In this document: in pieces, positions 25,355-36,749 of the stretch
How positions within the stretch are numbered: the stretch's first letter is position 1
Layout of the letters: each line of letters opens with the position of its first letter
From: Lederbergia wuyishanensis
GTDB taxonomy: Bacteria; Bacillota; Bacilli; Bacillales; Bacillaceae_C
Reading direction: 5' to 3'
DNA: 64,000 bases
NCBI RefSeq assembly: GCF_022900255.1
Contig: NZ_JALIRM010000013.1
Location: forward strand, 1 to 64,000
Notes under the pieces: generated by a model
Seen by the model: only the letters and a program-made list of their open reading frames with translations
What the model was told of the DNA's origin: nothing
Databases searched by the model: none
Made by a program: the position numbers and the translations under genes

Positions 25355-26221
25355 CTAAGCATAACTTTTTTTCCTTTTCAACGTCATAGCGCCAACGGTG
25401 AGTGCAAGTGCAATAGTAATAATGACGAAATAGATCCATGATAATGCTGACGCATAACCGAAACCAGTGTCTACTCTAAACATGTTTTTCTGTATATGTT
25501 CGATGACAGGGTTCAGTGAAAATATTGAATACGTCACGATTGTATAAATGATATTTACGAGAATCATAGGTGCTAAACTAGGTAAAGTTAGCTTCCAAAA
25601 ACATTCCCATGGTGATGCACCGTCGATAGATGCAGCTTCATAAGTCTGACTATCCATTTTTTGCAAAGCTGCAAGGAATATCAAAATCTGCACACCTGAA
25701 AACCAAAGAATAACAATTAAGTTTTTAATCAAATACAAAAGTATTCCATTAACAAAGCCTTCTGGATTCGCATTTAATGCTTCATAAATCGCGTATTTTT
25801 CAATGGTTGGAATTGTTGTGACGCCTTGATCGATAAGTTCCTTTATAACTGGACCACTTGAAATGATAACCGGAAGAAAGAAAATTGTCCGGAACATTCC
25901 ACGGAACTTCACTTTCTGGTTTAACAGCAAAGCAATGATCAAAGAGAATACGATAATGATTGGAACTGAAATGATAAGTTCCTTTAAATAGCTTGTTAGT
26001 TTATCAACAAAAATGGCATCGACGCCAAACGCATATTTATAGTTTTCAAACTTCACATACGTAGTTTGAACTCCGCTAGTCGTAATTTTTACCTTTTGAA
26101 AACTTAAATACAAAGAATAAAACAAAGGAATAGCAGTGAAAATTGAAAAACCAATGATCCAGGGTGAAACAAATAACCATCCAGTCATACTATGTTTAGC
26201 TTTTAGTCCCCTTAGTTTCAC
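25355..26221 (-). CDS. Carbohydrate ABC transporter permease (MalF/UgpA type), pair 2
   Basis: The 288-residue protein has six membrane segments and the EAA loop TYEAASIDGASPWECFWKLTLP (in pieces). It pairs with the MalG-type gene downstream. It starts with GTG overlapping the preceding stop (GTGA), after GGGGGGAG, so translation is coupled to the DUF5696 gene. Confidence 0.8.
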   Translation of the reverse strand: MKLRGLKAKHSMTGWLFVSPWIIGFSIFTAIPLFYSLYLSFQKVKITTSGVQTTYVKFENYKYAFGVDAIFVDKLTSYLKELIISVPIIIVFSLIIALLLNQKVKFRGMFRTIFFLPVIISSGPVIKELIDQGVTTIPTIEKYAIYEALNANPEGFVNGILLYLIKNLIVILWFSGVQILIFLAALQKMDSQTYEAASIDGASPWECFWKLTLPSLAPMILVNIIYTIVTYSIFSLNPVIEHIQKNMFRVDTGFGYASALSWIYFVIITIALALTVGAMTLKRKKSYA

Positions 26222-28482
26222 TGCTCTCCCCCCTTGTCAATCACAGAAAAACCTTTTGCGCTAACTTCAACTCCGTCTTGCTTGTATGTTGAATTCGTAT
26301 AATTGACGATTAGCGTCTTTCCATTTGAATACGTTACTTCAACAATGCCACTTTCCGGAACCTTTCTGCTTTCAATGGTTGCTGATTCTACTTGTCCAAG
26401 TGTTTCCTGTATTTGTTTATATTGTTTTATAATATCGTCCTTCCAAACCTTAAACTCTGACGTATACACATTTTTAGAAGGTGTTTTTGCCAGTAGGTGT
26501 GAAGGCTCTTCCGTCAATAAGAAGGATGGGTATGCTCCGTACTCAATCATACGTAGTAACTGATCTTCCTGATTTGAATTAAAATTTGTAAACGGCGCGT
26601 AATACGGGATATACCCTTTCAATACGATTTGCATAAATGGCACAGTATCTGTTTCGAACATATAATTCGATGAATTCATCGGGATATCCAAATATTTATC
26701 TGTGTCTGCCCACGCGTATACACTCGGCTCATAAAGCGCTGTTTTTCCAACACTTTCATTTAAATAAGAAAAGATATCTTTATATGTTTCCATCGTTTCC
26801 AACCTAGTTTGCTTTCCGGATTTACTAAAATCAGAAAATAACGTAAAACCACTGGAGTCGACAGCAAGGTTTTCCATTCCGTAGGCATCGTAGTTTTTAC
26901 GATCTTTTTTCGCGATCTCGAGTGACTTTTTAGGCGATAAATAATAGGAAGTGAGATCATTTTCCTTATGGGAAATTGTTTCAGAACTAATCTTTTTAGC
27001 AACATCTTTACTTCCGGAAAATCCTGAAGCTCCTTCATAGGCCTTCGTGTAGTCAGTGTAAAAATACATTAAGATATTGTCTTTTTTCAAAGTATCAACA
27101 ACCGCTTTTGTATCCTTTTTACTCCCTAGTTTACTTTCCATTGGGAATTTACCAGGAAGTGATCCTGTCAATCCTCCATCTGACCAACCTTTATACACAA
27201 CAAACATATCTTCAACGCCATTTTTCCTTAATTCACTTGTGAAATAAGGAATACGGTCAATTGTTGTCATCGGTATAACTTTATTCCAAAGTAGACCTTT
27301 TTTCATTTCACCGCCGAAAAATTCTAAACGGACATTCGCTTGGTCTTCTTGCTTTGTTAAAAGCTTTTTATCGATTAAATAGTTTTGATACGATTTAGCC
27401 ATTCCGACGTAATCAGCATCTTCATTACTTAAAAAGATGTACTTTAACTTTACGTCCATTTTATTCAGTTCTTTTTGGTACACATTCATACCATTCATGC
27501 TTTTACTTGTTGGCTGATAATACTCATATCGGTAATTGAACTTCGACGATACACGATTAAAATCAGTTGAAGCGCCAGCAGGATAGGCGGTGATATCTCC
27601 AAAAGAGTAGCCCTCTTCAACAATGGCGATAAATCCATTTTGTTTAACCCCATGTACTGCACCGAAAACAGGCATTTTAATTTGTTGGACTGGGACGACC
27701 TCTTCGCTTGACTTCGTTTTATGTTTAATACCTTCATCTATTCCAAATATAGATCCTACAAAAGGTGTTCCCGCTGACTTCGCACTTTTTTCAAAACGAA
27801 TGAGCGCTCCGCTTCCATCAGGAATAAACATATAGCCCTGAACGTCGTTTTCATTTACTGCTCCTAAAAAAGGATAGATTTGGATCGACACAAGCTTATT
27901 GCGTTTATCTTCTTTCAGTTTTTCCTGAGGAATTGAAATCTCTAATTCATTTCCTTTTAGCTGCACATCAAACGTGAATTTAAGCTTAGATTGAAATAAA
28001 AATACGTCCGCACTGAAACCATTATCCGAAAGTTTTACATTAGGAGTAGAATCATTTGTTAATATACTTTCGGTTCTTAGTTTTCCTTGGCGATCAGTAT
28101 AGTCAACGGTAACCGCGGATTGAACAATTTGTTCCCATGTTTTATTCAATCTGTAGTTTTCTGGGTGATCCAAACCAGATCCCCAGACATATCCGGTTTT
28201 CTTATTTTGCAACTTAATCGCTAGTGACTTTTCATTTACAAACAGAATTAAATCATTGCTTTCAGCTGCCTTTGTATATCCCTCGAAAGAAGAATCCTGC
28301 TTGATTTCTTGCTGGCTCTCCGACTCCGGTTGAGTAAACTGAGCAGAAGAATATCTAATCGTATGATCGCTTAAATCCAACGTTTCAACCGTCTCGTCTG
28401 ATTTAGCGCCAAATGAGTGATTTGCAATGATTAATACGGGTAATATCATGACAGCAACTGCAAACATCCATTTTTTAAACAC
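26218..28482 (-). CDS. DUF5696-type secreted protein, possible glycosidase
   Basis: The 754-residue protein has an N-terminal signal peptide (about residues 1-25, cleavage near SFGAK) and no lipobox, so it is outside the cell membrane. The first part (about 60-290) looks like a beta-sandwich that includes GYVWGSGLDHPENY; the second (about 330-690) looks like a beta/alpha-barrel with segments such as VYKGWSDGGLTGSLPGKFP and LAVDSSGFTLFSDFS. Proteins of this kind occur with sugar transporters and a Yip1 protein in Bacillaceae and Paenibacillaceae. An extracellular glycosidase role is an inference; no catalytic residue is proven. It overlaps both neighbouring genes by 4-8 bp. Confidence 0.6.
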   Translation of the reverse strand: MFKKWMFAVAVMILPVLIIANHSFGAKSDETVETLDLSDHTIRYSSAQFTQPESESQQEIKQDSSFEGYTKAAESNDLILFVNEKSLAIKLQNKKTGYVWGSGLDHPENYRLNKTWEQIVQSAVTVDYTDRQGKLRTESILTNDSTPNVKLSDNGFSADVFLFQSKLKFTFDVQLKGNELEISIPQEKLKEDKRNKLVSIQIYPFLGAVNENDVQGYMFIPDGSGALIRFEKSAKSAGTPFVGSIFGIDEGIKHKTKSSEEVVPVQQIKMPVFGAVHGVKQNGFIAIVEEGYSFGDITAYPAGASTDFNRVSSKFNYRYEYYQPTSKSMNGMNVYQKELNKMDVKLKYIFLSNEDADYVGMAKSYQNYLIDKKLLTKQEDQANVRLEFFGGEMKKGLLWNKVIPMTTIDRIPYFTSELRKNGVEDMFVVYKGWSDGGLTGSLPGKFPMESKLGSKKDTKAVVDTLKKDNILMYFYTDYTKAYEGASGFSGSKDVAKKISSETISHKENDLTSYYLSPKKSLEIAKKDRKNYDAYGMENLAVDSSGFTLFSDFSKSGKQTRLETMETYKDIFSYLNESVGKTALYEPSVYAWADTDKYLDIPMNSSNYMFETDTVPFMQIVLKGYIPYYAPFTNFNSNQEDQLLRMIEYGAYPSFLLTEEPSHLLAKTPSKNVYTSEFKVWKDDIIKQYKQIQETLGQVESATIESRKVPESGIVEVTYSNGKTLIVNYTNSTYKQDGVEVSAKGFSVIDKGGEQ

Positions 28483-30496
28483 GCAGCAAGGCCTCCTTTA
28501 CGATGGAATAAACAAAGTCATACACTTGATCCATTAAGACGAAAATAATGAATATGACTAGTAGTAAAATCGCCATTCCGAACAACGTAACCAATATATT
28601 TCTGATCGTTTCCGAAATGGAATAGTTATGAATCTCTTTAATCATGATAAATAATATTACTAAGCACCAAGCGTAAATAATCCTTATTGAGAACAAATAT
28701 ACGAAGTATTCATTTCCGCTTAGAACATTGGACAACAATGTAAGAGGAAGAATAAATACTAAATATGGTGCGAGTGAATATATCGTTCCGATATAAATAT
28801 CTTTAAATCTTCCTTCTCCATCATTAATTGTACTCACTAAATAGTTAACGATGATAAAAGCGAGAAGCGGAACGAAGATGATCGCAAATTCGTATAATAC
28901 ATTTGTTTCATCGCTTCGATATGAAGAGAAAATGAAACCTGTTTGAAATCGTTGAATTAAATATGCGATAAATAAAAATACATATAAAACTGTTGCTGAT
29001 GATACGGATGCTTTACCCATCCTCTGTAAATCATAAAAACTATCTATCGGATGCCTAAAGAAACGGAATAAAAAGAGTATCTGTGATATAAGTTTTCTCT
29101 TTTTAACATTGCCCCAAAGACGACGGAAACCACCAAAAATATTTTTCTTTTTATCTAAGAATTTGGCAATGTAATATAAAGCAATAAGCATAAACCCAAT
29201 GACAAGTATTTTTTCAAGATGCTTTTGCATCCAAGCATGACGAACTTCCCAGAATGAGTCAGAATATCCAACTACATCTTCAGCAAGCTTATATTCGGCC
29301 AGTGCTTCATCATATTTCTGTTGCTTGTAATACGCTTTTCCCATCGCTGTATGAGCAAGTCCGAAAGAAGAATTTAACGAAAGAACAGATTCCCAGTATT
29401 TCTGACTTTGAACATAAAGACCGTCCTTGTATAAAGCAATCCCTTCGTGCACTAGATTTGAAAAGGCAGTAGACTCAAAAACTTGTATCATACCAGTCTC
29501 TTTATCTGATACATAAAGTCTTCCGAATCGGTCAACTGCTATCCCACTAGGTTGTTTAAATAAACCTAGCCTATTAGTTCCATCATCTTTTCCACCAAAG
29601 ATGAATAAAAAATTACCATAGCTATCGAATTCAAAAATATTCCCATAAGCATCAATAACAAACATATTCCCGTTTGCATCGACCGTGATGTCCACTAAAT
29701 TGGCATCATCTAAAATGTATGGATGCAACATATTCTGTCCAGCCACATTCAATTTTTTGATGACTTCCGTTCTTGTTCCTTGTGTGACGGAATAGATCAA
29801 ACCTTCTTTATCAATCGCTAAATTGTCTGGAGCAGGTGGTGTTTTCATAAATAAAGAGGCTTTTTGTTTCTCAGAAGCGATCAAGTTTCGAATGACAGCA
29901 GATAAGGAAACCTCAGTACGATTAACTCCATAGTAGCCTAGGAATTCTCCCTCATGGCTTAGCTGCATCATTCCATTCGTCGAACCTTCCCCGATGACAT
30001 AAATATTGCCTCTTCGGTCAACAGCTACTTTTTGTGGTTTATATGGCGATTTACTTCCAAATAAAGGAGAGTCGGGCTTTCCGTATTCTTGTTTTAGGTC
30101 TCCTTTACTTGAAAAGCGAAAGACCTTTTCCTTTTCATAATCCGCTACATATATATCGCCTTGCTCGTCTACAAATACACCTTTAGGTACTCCAAAGATT
30201 CCAGCACCAATTTCAGCTACAACATCACCTTTGGAGTTTGCAATAAGTACCTTTTTCGTTCCTGAATCCACTACATATATAGAGCCATTATCGTCTATAA
30301 AAATATCTTCTGGATTAACGATATCCGCACCAGTAAATAAGCGCCCGAGCGGTTCGTACGCTGTTTGTGTCTCGATCAATTCCCCACTTGGTGATACGGT
30401 TAATGTTTTATATGGGGCAGATGCCGAGGCAACCGTCAGAAAGGGAAAAAGGACGAAAATCGATGCACATATAATAACTTTGAAAAATTGCTGCAT
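28475..30496 (-). CDS. NHL-repeat / TPR / Yip1-domain membrane protein
   Basis: The 673-residue protein has a signal peptide (about 1-28), then NHL-type beta-propeller units (about 50-350: DIFIDDNGSIYVVDSG, GVFVDEQGDIYVADYE, GIAVDRFGRLYVSDKE). A TPR-like pair follows (about 355-415), then a membrane helix near 430, and a Yip1-like bundle of about five helices from 480 to the end. The propeller and TPR would face outward and the Yip1 part lies in the membrane. It may tether the glycan machinery or sense something, but no role is known. ATG start after GGGGGAGG. Confidence 0.65.
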   Translation of the reverse strand: MQQFFKVIICASIFVLFPFLTVASASAPYKTLTVSPSGELIETQTAYEPLGRLFTGADIVNPEDIFIDDNGSIYVVDSGTKKVLIANSKGDVVAEIGAGIFGVPKGVFVDEQGDIYVADYEKEKVFRFSSKGDLKQEYGKPDSPLFGSKSPYKPQKVAVDRRGNIYVIGEGSTNGMMQLSHEGEFLGYYGVNRTEVSLSAVIRNLIASEKQKASLFMKTPPAPDNLAIDKEGLIYSVTQGTRTEVIKKLNVAGQNMLHPYILDDANLVDITVDANGNMFVIDAYGNIFEFDSYGNFLFIFGGKDDGTNRLGLFKQPSGIAVDRFGRLYVSDKETGMIQVFESTAFSNLVHEGIALYKDGLYVQSQKYWESVLSLNSSFGLAHTAMGKAYYKQQKYDEALAEYKLAEDVVGYSDSFWEVRHAWMQKHLEKILVIGFMLIALYYIAKFLDKKKNIFGGFRRLWGNVKKRKLISQILFLFRFFRHPIDSFYDLQRMGKASVSSATVLYVFLFIAYLIQRFQTGFIFSSYRSDETNVLYEFAIIFVPLLAFIIVNYLVSTINDGEGRFKDIYIGTIYSLAPYLVFILPLTLLSNVLSGNEYFVYLFSIRIIYAWCLVILFIMIKEIHNYSISETIRNILVTLFGMAILLLVIFIIFVLMDQVYDFVYSIVKEALLRV

Positions 30497-30511
30497 TTTC
30501 CTCCCCCTTTC

Positions 30512-31393
30512 TTACTTGATTCCTGAGTGCGCCATTGTATTCATGACTTGACTTTGTAAAATGATAAAGATAATTAAATTAGGTAGGAACATAATTAAAG
30601 AAGCTGCTGCTGCGATTCCTTGACCAGCAACTGTATTACCACCTGTTACCTGTGAAGCTAGGGTCGACATATAAAATGAAAACGTCTTTAACCCTTCATC
30701 ATTCACATAAAGTGTAGAAGTTTCAATATTGTTCCAAACCGTTTGGAAGGACAAAATCGCTACCGTAGCGATTGCTGGTTTTATAAGCGGAATGATGATC
30801 GTTGCATAAATTCTGAAATCCGAAGCACCATCCATCCTAGCTGCTTCTACTAGTTCATTTGGAATCTGATCGATGAACTGCTTCACCAAAAATAATCCGA
30901 TTGGCATTGCCAAAAGTGGTAGAATATGAACCCAAAATGAATTTATCAATCCAATTTTTTCTATTAATAAATATCTTGGAATGGCTACAGCTGCAGGTAC
31001 GAACATTAATGCAAGTGTATTAATTTCAAAAATGGTTTTTTTCAATAAGAAGTTTTTCTTTGATAACGCGTATCCAGCCATTGTGCTGAATAAAATCGTT
31101 AAAAACACAACAATAATGGTTACAACAATACTATTAAATAAATAGCGAGATATTGGAATACCTGACGCGTTCGTTTGTGCAAACAAGTCAACAAAGTTTT
31201 GGAACGTTGGCTTTTGTACAAAAAAACGTGGTGGATAGGCGAATAACTCATCAATTGGTTTAAAAGCATGAAATATAATATAAATGATCGGCAAAGCCAT
31301 AAATATTGCCAGTGGTACTAAAAATGCATAGAACTTCAACTGACTCTTATGAAACTTTGTCGGGTTTATCTTTGTACCTTGAAAGGCGGACAT
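30512..31393 (-). CDS. Carbohydrate ABC transporter permease (MalG type), pair 1
   Basis: The 293-residue protein has six membrane helices and the EAA loop [21 protein letters not shown] (in pieces). ATG start after AGGAGG. It forms a complete channel with the MalF-type gene immediately upstream and would receive substrate from one of the two binding proteins in the operon. Confidence 0.8.
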   Translation of the reverse strand: MSAFQGTKINPTKFHKSQLKFYAFLVPLAIFMALPIIYIIFHAFKPIDELFAYPPRFFVQKPTFQNFVDLFAQTNASGIPISRYLFNSIVVTIIVVFLTILFSTMAGYALSKKNFLLKKTIFEINTLALMFVPAAVAIPRYLLIEKIGLINSFWVHILPLLAMPIGLFLVKQFIDQIPNELVEAARMDGASDFRIYATIIIPLIKPAIATVAILSFQTVWNNIETSTLYVNDEGLKTFSFYMSTLASQVTGGNTVAGQGIAAAASLIMFLPNLIIFIILQSQVMNTMAHSGIK

Positions 31394-31438
31394 ATTGTTC
31401 CCTCCTTGATCAATGACGCCTTGGCGGATTTGCTCTAC

Positions 31439-32332
31439 TTAATCTTTTTCTCCAAATAACTTCCAAGCAAATTTTGAGAATGCATAAACCACAAGCAATA
31501 ATACGACTGAAATGGCTGCTGCATATCCCATTTCGTAACGGATAAATCCATAATCCTCTAGATGGTTTACCATTAGCTGCCCTGCATACTGTGGTGTCGG
31601 GTTTGCACCAGATAGTGCTACACCGATAGCACCTGCTTGGAAAGTTCCCACGACGGCCATAACTGCCCCGAATAACATTTGTGGTCTCATGGATGGAATC
31701 GTAATATAGATGACTTCTTGAAAACGATTTTTAATTCCATCAATATATCCAGCTTCATATATTTCGCTGTCTATATTTAATACACCTGACAGCATCGCCA
31801 AGAACCCTACTCCCATACTTCCCCATAAAGTTACGAAAATCATAATCTTCATTAAGAAGTGAGGAGATTGCAGCCATTGAATAGGTTCAAAGAGTACTCC
31901 CATTGTAATTAAAATACTGTTTAAATAACCTGTTTCATCCCCACTAAAAATAATCGTCCACACAACAGCCATTGCTACCCCAGCTGTCATCGATGGAGAA
32001 TAAATAATTAACGCTAGAATCGTTCTCATCGTTTTCGGAACTTGAGCGAGAGCCCAGGCAAGAATAAATGAAAGAAGATATCCGCCTGGACCAACGATCA
32101 ACGCAAACGTCAATGTATTTGGTAAAACAACTTGCATAAATACTTGATCCTGGGTAAGGATACTGACGTAATTGCTCAATCCAATAAAGGAAGGAGCTTG
32201 AATCGCATTAAAGTACGTAAACGATAAATAGATTGCTGCGACTACCGGGATAATAATGAACGCGGTAAATAGTATGATATACGGTGCAAGGAAGGTCCAA
32301 TGTGACCAATCCACTTTCTTCTTAATCTTCAT
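31439..32332 (-). CDS. Carbohydrate ABC transporter permease (MalF type), pair 1
   Basis: The 297-residue protein has six membrane segments and the EAA loop [21 protein letters not shown] (in pieces). It starts inside the last codons of the 980-residue binding-protein gene (11-bp overlap), which ties its translation to that gene. It pairs with the MalG-type gene downstream. Confidence 0.8.
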   Translation of the reverse strand: MKIKKKVDWSHWTFLAPYIILFTAFIIIPVVAAIYLSFTYFNAIQAPSFIGLSNYVSILTQDQVFMQVVLPNTLTFALIVGPGGYLLSFILAWALAQVPKTMRTILALIIYSPSMTAGVAMAVVWTIIFSGDETGYLNSILITMGVLFEPIQWLQSPHFLMKIMIFVTLWGSMGVGFLAMLSGVLNIDSEIYEAGYIDGIKNRFQEVIYITIPSMRPQMLFGAVMAVVGTFQAGAIGVALSGANPTPQYAGQLMVNHLEDYGFIRYEMGYAAAISVVLLLVVYAFSKFAWKLFGEKD

Positions 32333-35264
32333 TTTCTTCGCCTGCCCAACTCTTCACTTGATCAATGGAAGGAATGTGATAAGGTTTGACCATCTTTCCA
32401 TTTTTCATATAGCCAAACTCCTCCATTTTCCGGCTAATTTCACGATTAATGGCAATGACGGAATCATCTACTGCCGATCGTGGATTTTCCCCATCAAAGA
32501 CAATCCGGTTCCAAATATTACTCAATTCCCTTTCCACCATATAAGCTCCTGGTGTTTTAGGTACTTCTTGTAAATACTCCCATTGTTTTAAAATGGTCTC
32601 TTTATGTTCCTCTGGCCAAGGGAGCTGTTTGAATGCTTCAAGATTTGCAGAATTCCACATATACTCTGGACCATACAACGTCTGTAAGGTTGAAGCAAAA
32701 TCTACCTGTGTATCCGTAGACATCCACCATTTTAGAAACTCCCATGATTTATCACGGTCTTTCGTTCCTTTAAAAATCATCGCCGATTGCCCGGACCCTG
32801 TTGCCCATCTCTCTACCGTTCCGTCTGATTGTTTGATACCTGGATATGGAGAAATATCCCACCATCCCGCAATTTCCGGAGCGGCTGCGGTTAATTGAAC
32901 GTATGTCGAAAAATTGGCAATCCCTATTGGTAACGTTGAATAACGGAAATGGTTATAAAAATTAGGAACTTGCATTGGCATGCTATAAATCGTATTTAAC
33001 TTAGCCATAAATTCTATTGCTTTTAGTGACTCTTCTTCACCAATAGCCGTTCGCATTCCGTCTTCCTCATACAAATCTCCATGAAATTGATATATAAACG
33101 GAGCTGTAGTTTGGAATGACTTGAACCCACCTGCTCCAGCAATAGGAGTATAGTAATTCATCCCAAATCTTTGGAGTTCAGGCAAGATTTTTACAACGTC
33201 GTCCCAAGTGTCAGGTACAGGGACATGTAGTGCATTAAGGATATCCTTCCGATAAAATTGCACATAAAAGTCCTGTGTTTCCGGCAACGCATATACGGAA
33301 TCATCAATCATAAGCGGCAGAAATGCTCCAGGTGAAAATTGTTTACTATATGTTTCAAAATCACTAAACTCATGCAAATCAACCGCTGCTCCACGGATCG
33401 ACAATTCATAAGGCAACCAGTTACTAATTCCAATTGCAACATCTGGCTGATTATTGGCAGCACTCGCTAAGATTAATTTTCCTTCATCTGGCATAATTGA
33501 AAATTTCACCTTTATCCCAGTTTTCGGTGTGAAATTCTGATCTGCTAGATTTTGGATAATGTCTACATATTGACGCTGACGGTTGACCCATATTTCGATC
33601 GTTTGATCATCTGCACTTGATGCAGAATAGTTGCCCGCCGAAAACGACTGAATAAAACGTTGCATTCCATTCCATGTATTCGCAAAAAAGCCTGGAGTTG
33701 GAGCAGGTAATTTATTTTCCCCGTGAACATAAAAACGGTCCACTAGTAATGGCTGCTTTGGCAATTCTAATAATAGGTTTCCGAGTAATTGAGCCACCGA
33801 AGATGATCCTTCCGTTAACTCTGTCAATCGATTCGGAATTTCATTCGGCTTCATATTTAACGACCGTAATTTTTTCACTGCCATATTCAAGGAAACAATA
33901 TCTTTAGATTGGTTTCCCTTATTCAAATCAGTGAGATATTTACTCTCTTCTTCAAGGCGATTTGCCCAACCATCTAATTTATCTTCAGCATCAGGAAAAT
34001 ACTCCTTGATCTTCCATCCTCTTGAACGGTCATTTTGATTTCCCGTTAATTTTTTAATAGAAAGAGCGAATTCCTGCATTTCCTTAATGACTTCATTTAT
34101 CGTAAAAATTGATCTTTCTACAGGCGAAGCATCTGCTTCTAGAGAAATCTCATGATTTCCTTTTGTTAAATAGAATAAATACGGATCATTTTTTTCATCC
34201 TTAAGTGTTGCATTTACCCATTTCTTATTGAATTCAAATGGGATTAATGCTGCTTCGCTAAATGGAATTTTTCCATCAATCAATAGCTTCCTGAAAACTG
34301 TACCGCCTGTCTCTTTCTTTTGTAAAACTTTAAATGTGAGCTTATAATATCCATCTTCCGCTATTGAAACGTTCCAATTCACACGTTGTCCACTCTCTCG
34401 CCAGGAGTCGCCGCCAAGAGTATTTAATACCATGTATTTTGGATTATTCGGAACAACCGATGAACCAGTAGTAGCTACAGGTCGAATATAGGAACTATTT
34501 TTTGTATATCCTTGTTCTGCCTCTTGGATGATCAATGAATTAACTTTTTTATCATTTTTATTGTTTTGTAGATAATCTTTATAGGAGATTAATTTAGTCG
34601 GAGAATGTACAGTTACATTTCCAATTAACATTTCACCTTTTAAGTGAGTCAGTGTGATCTCATTCTTACCTTTTTTCAGATGATATTTTAACGGATCAGG
34701 TTGGAGATTACTTGCATCTAGCGCACGGACAGTACTCCATTCTGGAATAACTTCTTGGTTCGGAATTATTTCATTGCCGAAACGATCTGTATCAAATGTA
34801 TCAGTTACATTTTTCCATTTAAGAGGAAATACGATTCTTCTACTCTCGTAAAATGGATATTCACCATTAACGAGGATTGAACCCTCTATTGGAACAACCT
34901 CTTTACTAATTGGATAGTAGTCAAAAGAGATTTCATATAAACCATCTTCTGGCGCTATTACATTAAATGATAATGCTTGATTATGCCAATAGAAGACACG
35001 ATCCCCATAGTCCTTGCTGTCTTCAGCAGTTAGTAGTTCATCCTCTTTAACATCTTTAAAGTTAGACGGAGAGATAGACGCCTCAAAATTTGAGGCGTCC
35101 TTTACTCCAGTTTCTCTCCATTGTTCTAGGACGGTATGATAGCGTTGTTCAACGACATTTTCGATTGTTTGGTCCTTAGAAATGTCCTCTTTAGCGAGTG
35201 TCATTCCATTTGGAACAACTAATAGCCATATTAATGCCAAACTAATCATTATTTTCGTCTTCAT
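32322..35264 (-). CDS. Giant solute-binding protein with N-terminal beta-sandwich modules
   Basis: The 980-residue protein has a signal peptide (about 1-24) but no lipobox cysteine. Two beta-sandwich, carbohydrate-binding-like modules follow (about 85-225 and 255-395, each with DGxY followed by a NG/DGK-type turn), then a helical linker (about 400-520). The C-terminal half (about 560-960) is a classical extracellular solute-binding domain ([46 protein letters not shown]). Normal sugar-binding proteins are about 400-450 residues, so this is more than double. It probably captures a polymeric or long glycan and feeds permease pair 1. Confidence 0.7.
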   Translation of the reverse strand: MKTKIMISLALIWLLVVPNGMTLAKEDISKDQTIENVVEQRYHTVLEQWRETGVKDASNFEASISPSNFKDVKEDELLTAEDSKDYGDRVFYWHNQALSFNVIAPEDGLYEISFDYYPISKEVVPIEGSILVNGEYPFYESRRIVFPLKWKNVTDTFDTDRFGNEIIPNQEVIPEWSTVRALDASNLQPDPLKYHLKKGKNEITLTHLKGEMLIGNVTVHSPTKLISYKDYLQNNKNDKKVNSLIIQEAEQGYTKNSSYIRPVATTGSSVVPNNPKYMVLNTLGGDSWRESGQRVNWNVSIAEDGYYKLTFKVLQKKETGGTVFRKLLIDGKIPFSEAALIPFEFNKKWVNATLKDEKNDPYLFYLTKGNHEISLEADASPVERSIFTINEVIKEMQEFALSIKKLTGNQNDRSRGWKIKEYFPDAEDKLDGWANRLEEESKYLTDLNKGNQSKDIVSLNMAVKKLRSLNMKPNEIPNRLTELTEGSSSVAQLLGNLLLELPKQPLLVDRFYVHGENKLPAPTPGFFANTWNGMQRFIQSFSAGNYSASSADDQTIEIWVNRQRQYVDIIQNLADQNFTPKTGIKVKFSIMPDEGKLILASAANNQPDVAIGISNWLPYELSIRGAAVDLHEFSDFETYSKQFSPGAFLPLMIDDSVYALPETQDFYVQFYRKDILNALHVPVPDTWDDVVKILPELQRFGMNYYTPIAGAGGFKSFQTTAPFIYQFHGDLYEEDGMRTAIGEEESLKAIEFMAKLNTIYSMPMQVPNFYNHFRYSTLPIGIANFSTYVQLTAAAPEIAGWWDISPYPGIKQSDGTVERWATGSGQSAMIFKGTKDRDKSWEFLKWWMSTDTQVDFASTLQTLYGPEYMWNSANLEAFKQLPWPEEHKETILKQWEYLQEVPKTPGAYMVERELSNIWNRIVFDGENPRSAVDDSVIAINREISRKMEEFGYMKNGKMVKPYHIPSIDQVKSWAGEENED

Positions 35265-35290
35265 ACTATATACCTCCTAGTGATGTGGCT

Positions 35291-36673
35291 TTATTTTAAA
35301 GCCTCTACTGCTTCCTTACTTTTTTCATTTGCTAATTGATTTAATTGTGCTGCATAGTCTTCTACTTTTAAGTTGCCTTTTACAAAGCTTTCTATCATTA
35401 GAGCCATATTCGCATTTTCATTATCTCCAACTTTGACGCCTGTTGGAGCTTCCCATCTAGATTGAACATATCCTGGAACTGTTTTAACTGGTTCTAAGAT
35501 TGCTTCGTCAAGATGATCATATGCCTTACGTACACCAGGTACATTTAGTTGTGAGAAGTACTCATCAAGAATTTCTGGATCAGTGTTCACAGGTAATGTA
35601 TTAACTGTTTTTCCTTCTTTATCTGCGATTTCCATACGTTTCATGAATCCGTCTTTACCAAATGACATATATTTAGCAAACAAGTATGCTTCTTCTGCGT
35701 GCTTAGTAGACTTAGAGATTCCAAGCAAGTCATTTGTAATAACCGTTTTTCCACCAGGGATGCCAATGAAATCAAATTCAAAGCTAGCATTTTCAGTTAA
35801 GCTTGAAATCGCCCAAGAACCGTCCCAATGGATACCAGTTCCACCGTTTAACCATACTTGCGTTGGATCTTCACCATTGAAATTAGCTTTTTGGTCATCA
35901 GTTAGTACTTCATATGCATATCCATTTGTCGTAATTTCTTTTGCTAAGTTTACACCAGCAATGAATTCTTTACTATCAAGTGAATATTGTCCATCTTTAT
36001 ATGTGTACCAACCCATATCAGGATTAGCCGCTGCTGGATACCAATCAGGGATAGAGAATGGATTTGTAAGTCCTACTGTGCCTTCGTTAACGTTCGTTAC
36101 ATCTTTTACAGCTTTTGTAAAATCTTCAATCGAAACTCCCATTTCAGGATAATCAAGGTTTGCTTTATTAAATAAATCCTTGTTTACAAAGTAGCCTAAA
36201 AAGTGTTGTGCGTTTGGTACAGCTACGACTTTATCATTAAATTTTGCAGATTGACGAACAACTTCAGGAACATTTTCGAAATCTGTATCAGCTGCTGTTA
36301 ATTCAGTTAAATCTAATAGCCAATCATTAGAAAGTGCTAATGGTAATTGCGAAATGCTAAATACATCTGGCATTTCCCCTGCACTTGCTGCAGTCGATAA
36401 TGCTTCATTCCAATCTCCCGCTACTTCAAAAACTTCAATCTTAATATTGGGATGCTCTTCTTGGAACGCTTTAAGCATAAGACGCTCTAAATTTTGCTCT
36501 TCTTCTGTTCCAAGAGCCCAGTTTGCATAATGAAGTGTTACATTTTCTTGTTTTTCTGCAGGTGCATCATTGCCTTTTGCATCTTTTTCTTTTCCTGTTT
36601 CTTTGGAATTAGAGCAAGCAACCAAAGTAAACATAAGTGCTAACACTGCTAAAATCGATAACAGTTTTTTCAT
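35291..36673 (-). CDS. Extracellular sugar-binding lipoprotein of an ABC transporter
   Basis: The 460-residue protein has a lipoprotein signal peptide with the lipobox LVACS, then the SBP family 1 fold (EEHPNIKIEVFEVAGDWNEAL, AGEMPDVFSISQLP, LAKEITTNGYAYEVL). It is the standard-size binding protein of the operon. ATG start after TTAGGAGAG. It follows the LacI gene by 76 bp and probably serves one of the two permease pairs. Its ligand, likely an oligosaccharide, is unproven. Confidence 0.8.
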   Translation of the reverse strand: MKKLLSILAVLALMFTLVACSNSKETGKEKDAKGNDAPAEKQENVTLHYANWALGTEEEQNLERLMLKAFQEEHPNIKIEVFEVAGDWNEALSTAASAGEMPDVFSISQLPLALSNDWLLDLTELTAADTDFENVPEVVRQSAKFNDKVVAVPNAQHFLGYFVNKDLFNKANLDYPEMGVSIEDFTKAVKDVTNVNEGTVGLTNPFSIPDWYPAAANPDMGWYTYKDGQYSLDSKEFIAGVNLAKEITTNGYAYEVLTDDQKANFNGEDPTQVWLNGGTGIHWDGSWAISSLTENASFEFDFIGIPGGKTVITNDLLGISKSTKHAEEAYLFAKYMSFGKDGFMKRMEIADKEGKTVNTLPVNTDPEILDEYFSQLNVPGVRKAYDHLDEAILEPVKTVPGYVQSRWEAPTGVKVGDNENANMALMIESFVKGNLKVEDYAAQLNQLANEKSKEAVEALK

Positions 36674-36749
36674 AAATGATCTCTCCTAATTTTTAATCAT
36701 TCTTTTATTGAAATAGATGGGTTGGCCCATACTAGATTTCACTTGATTA

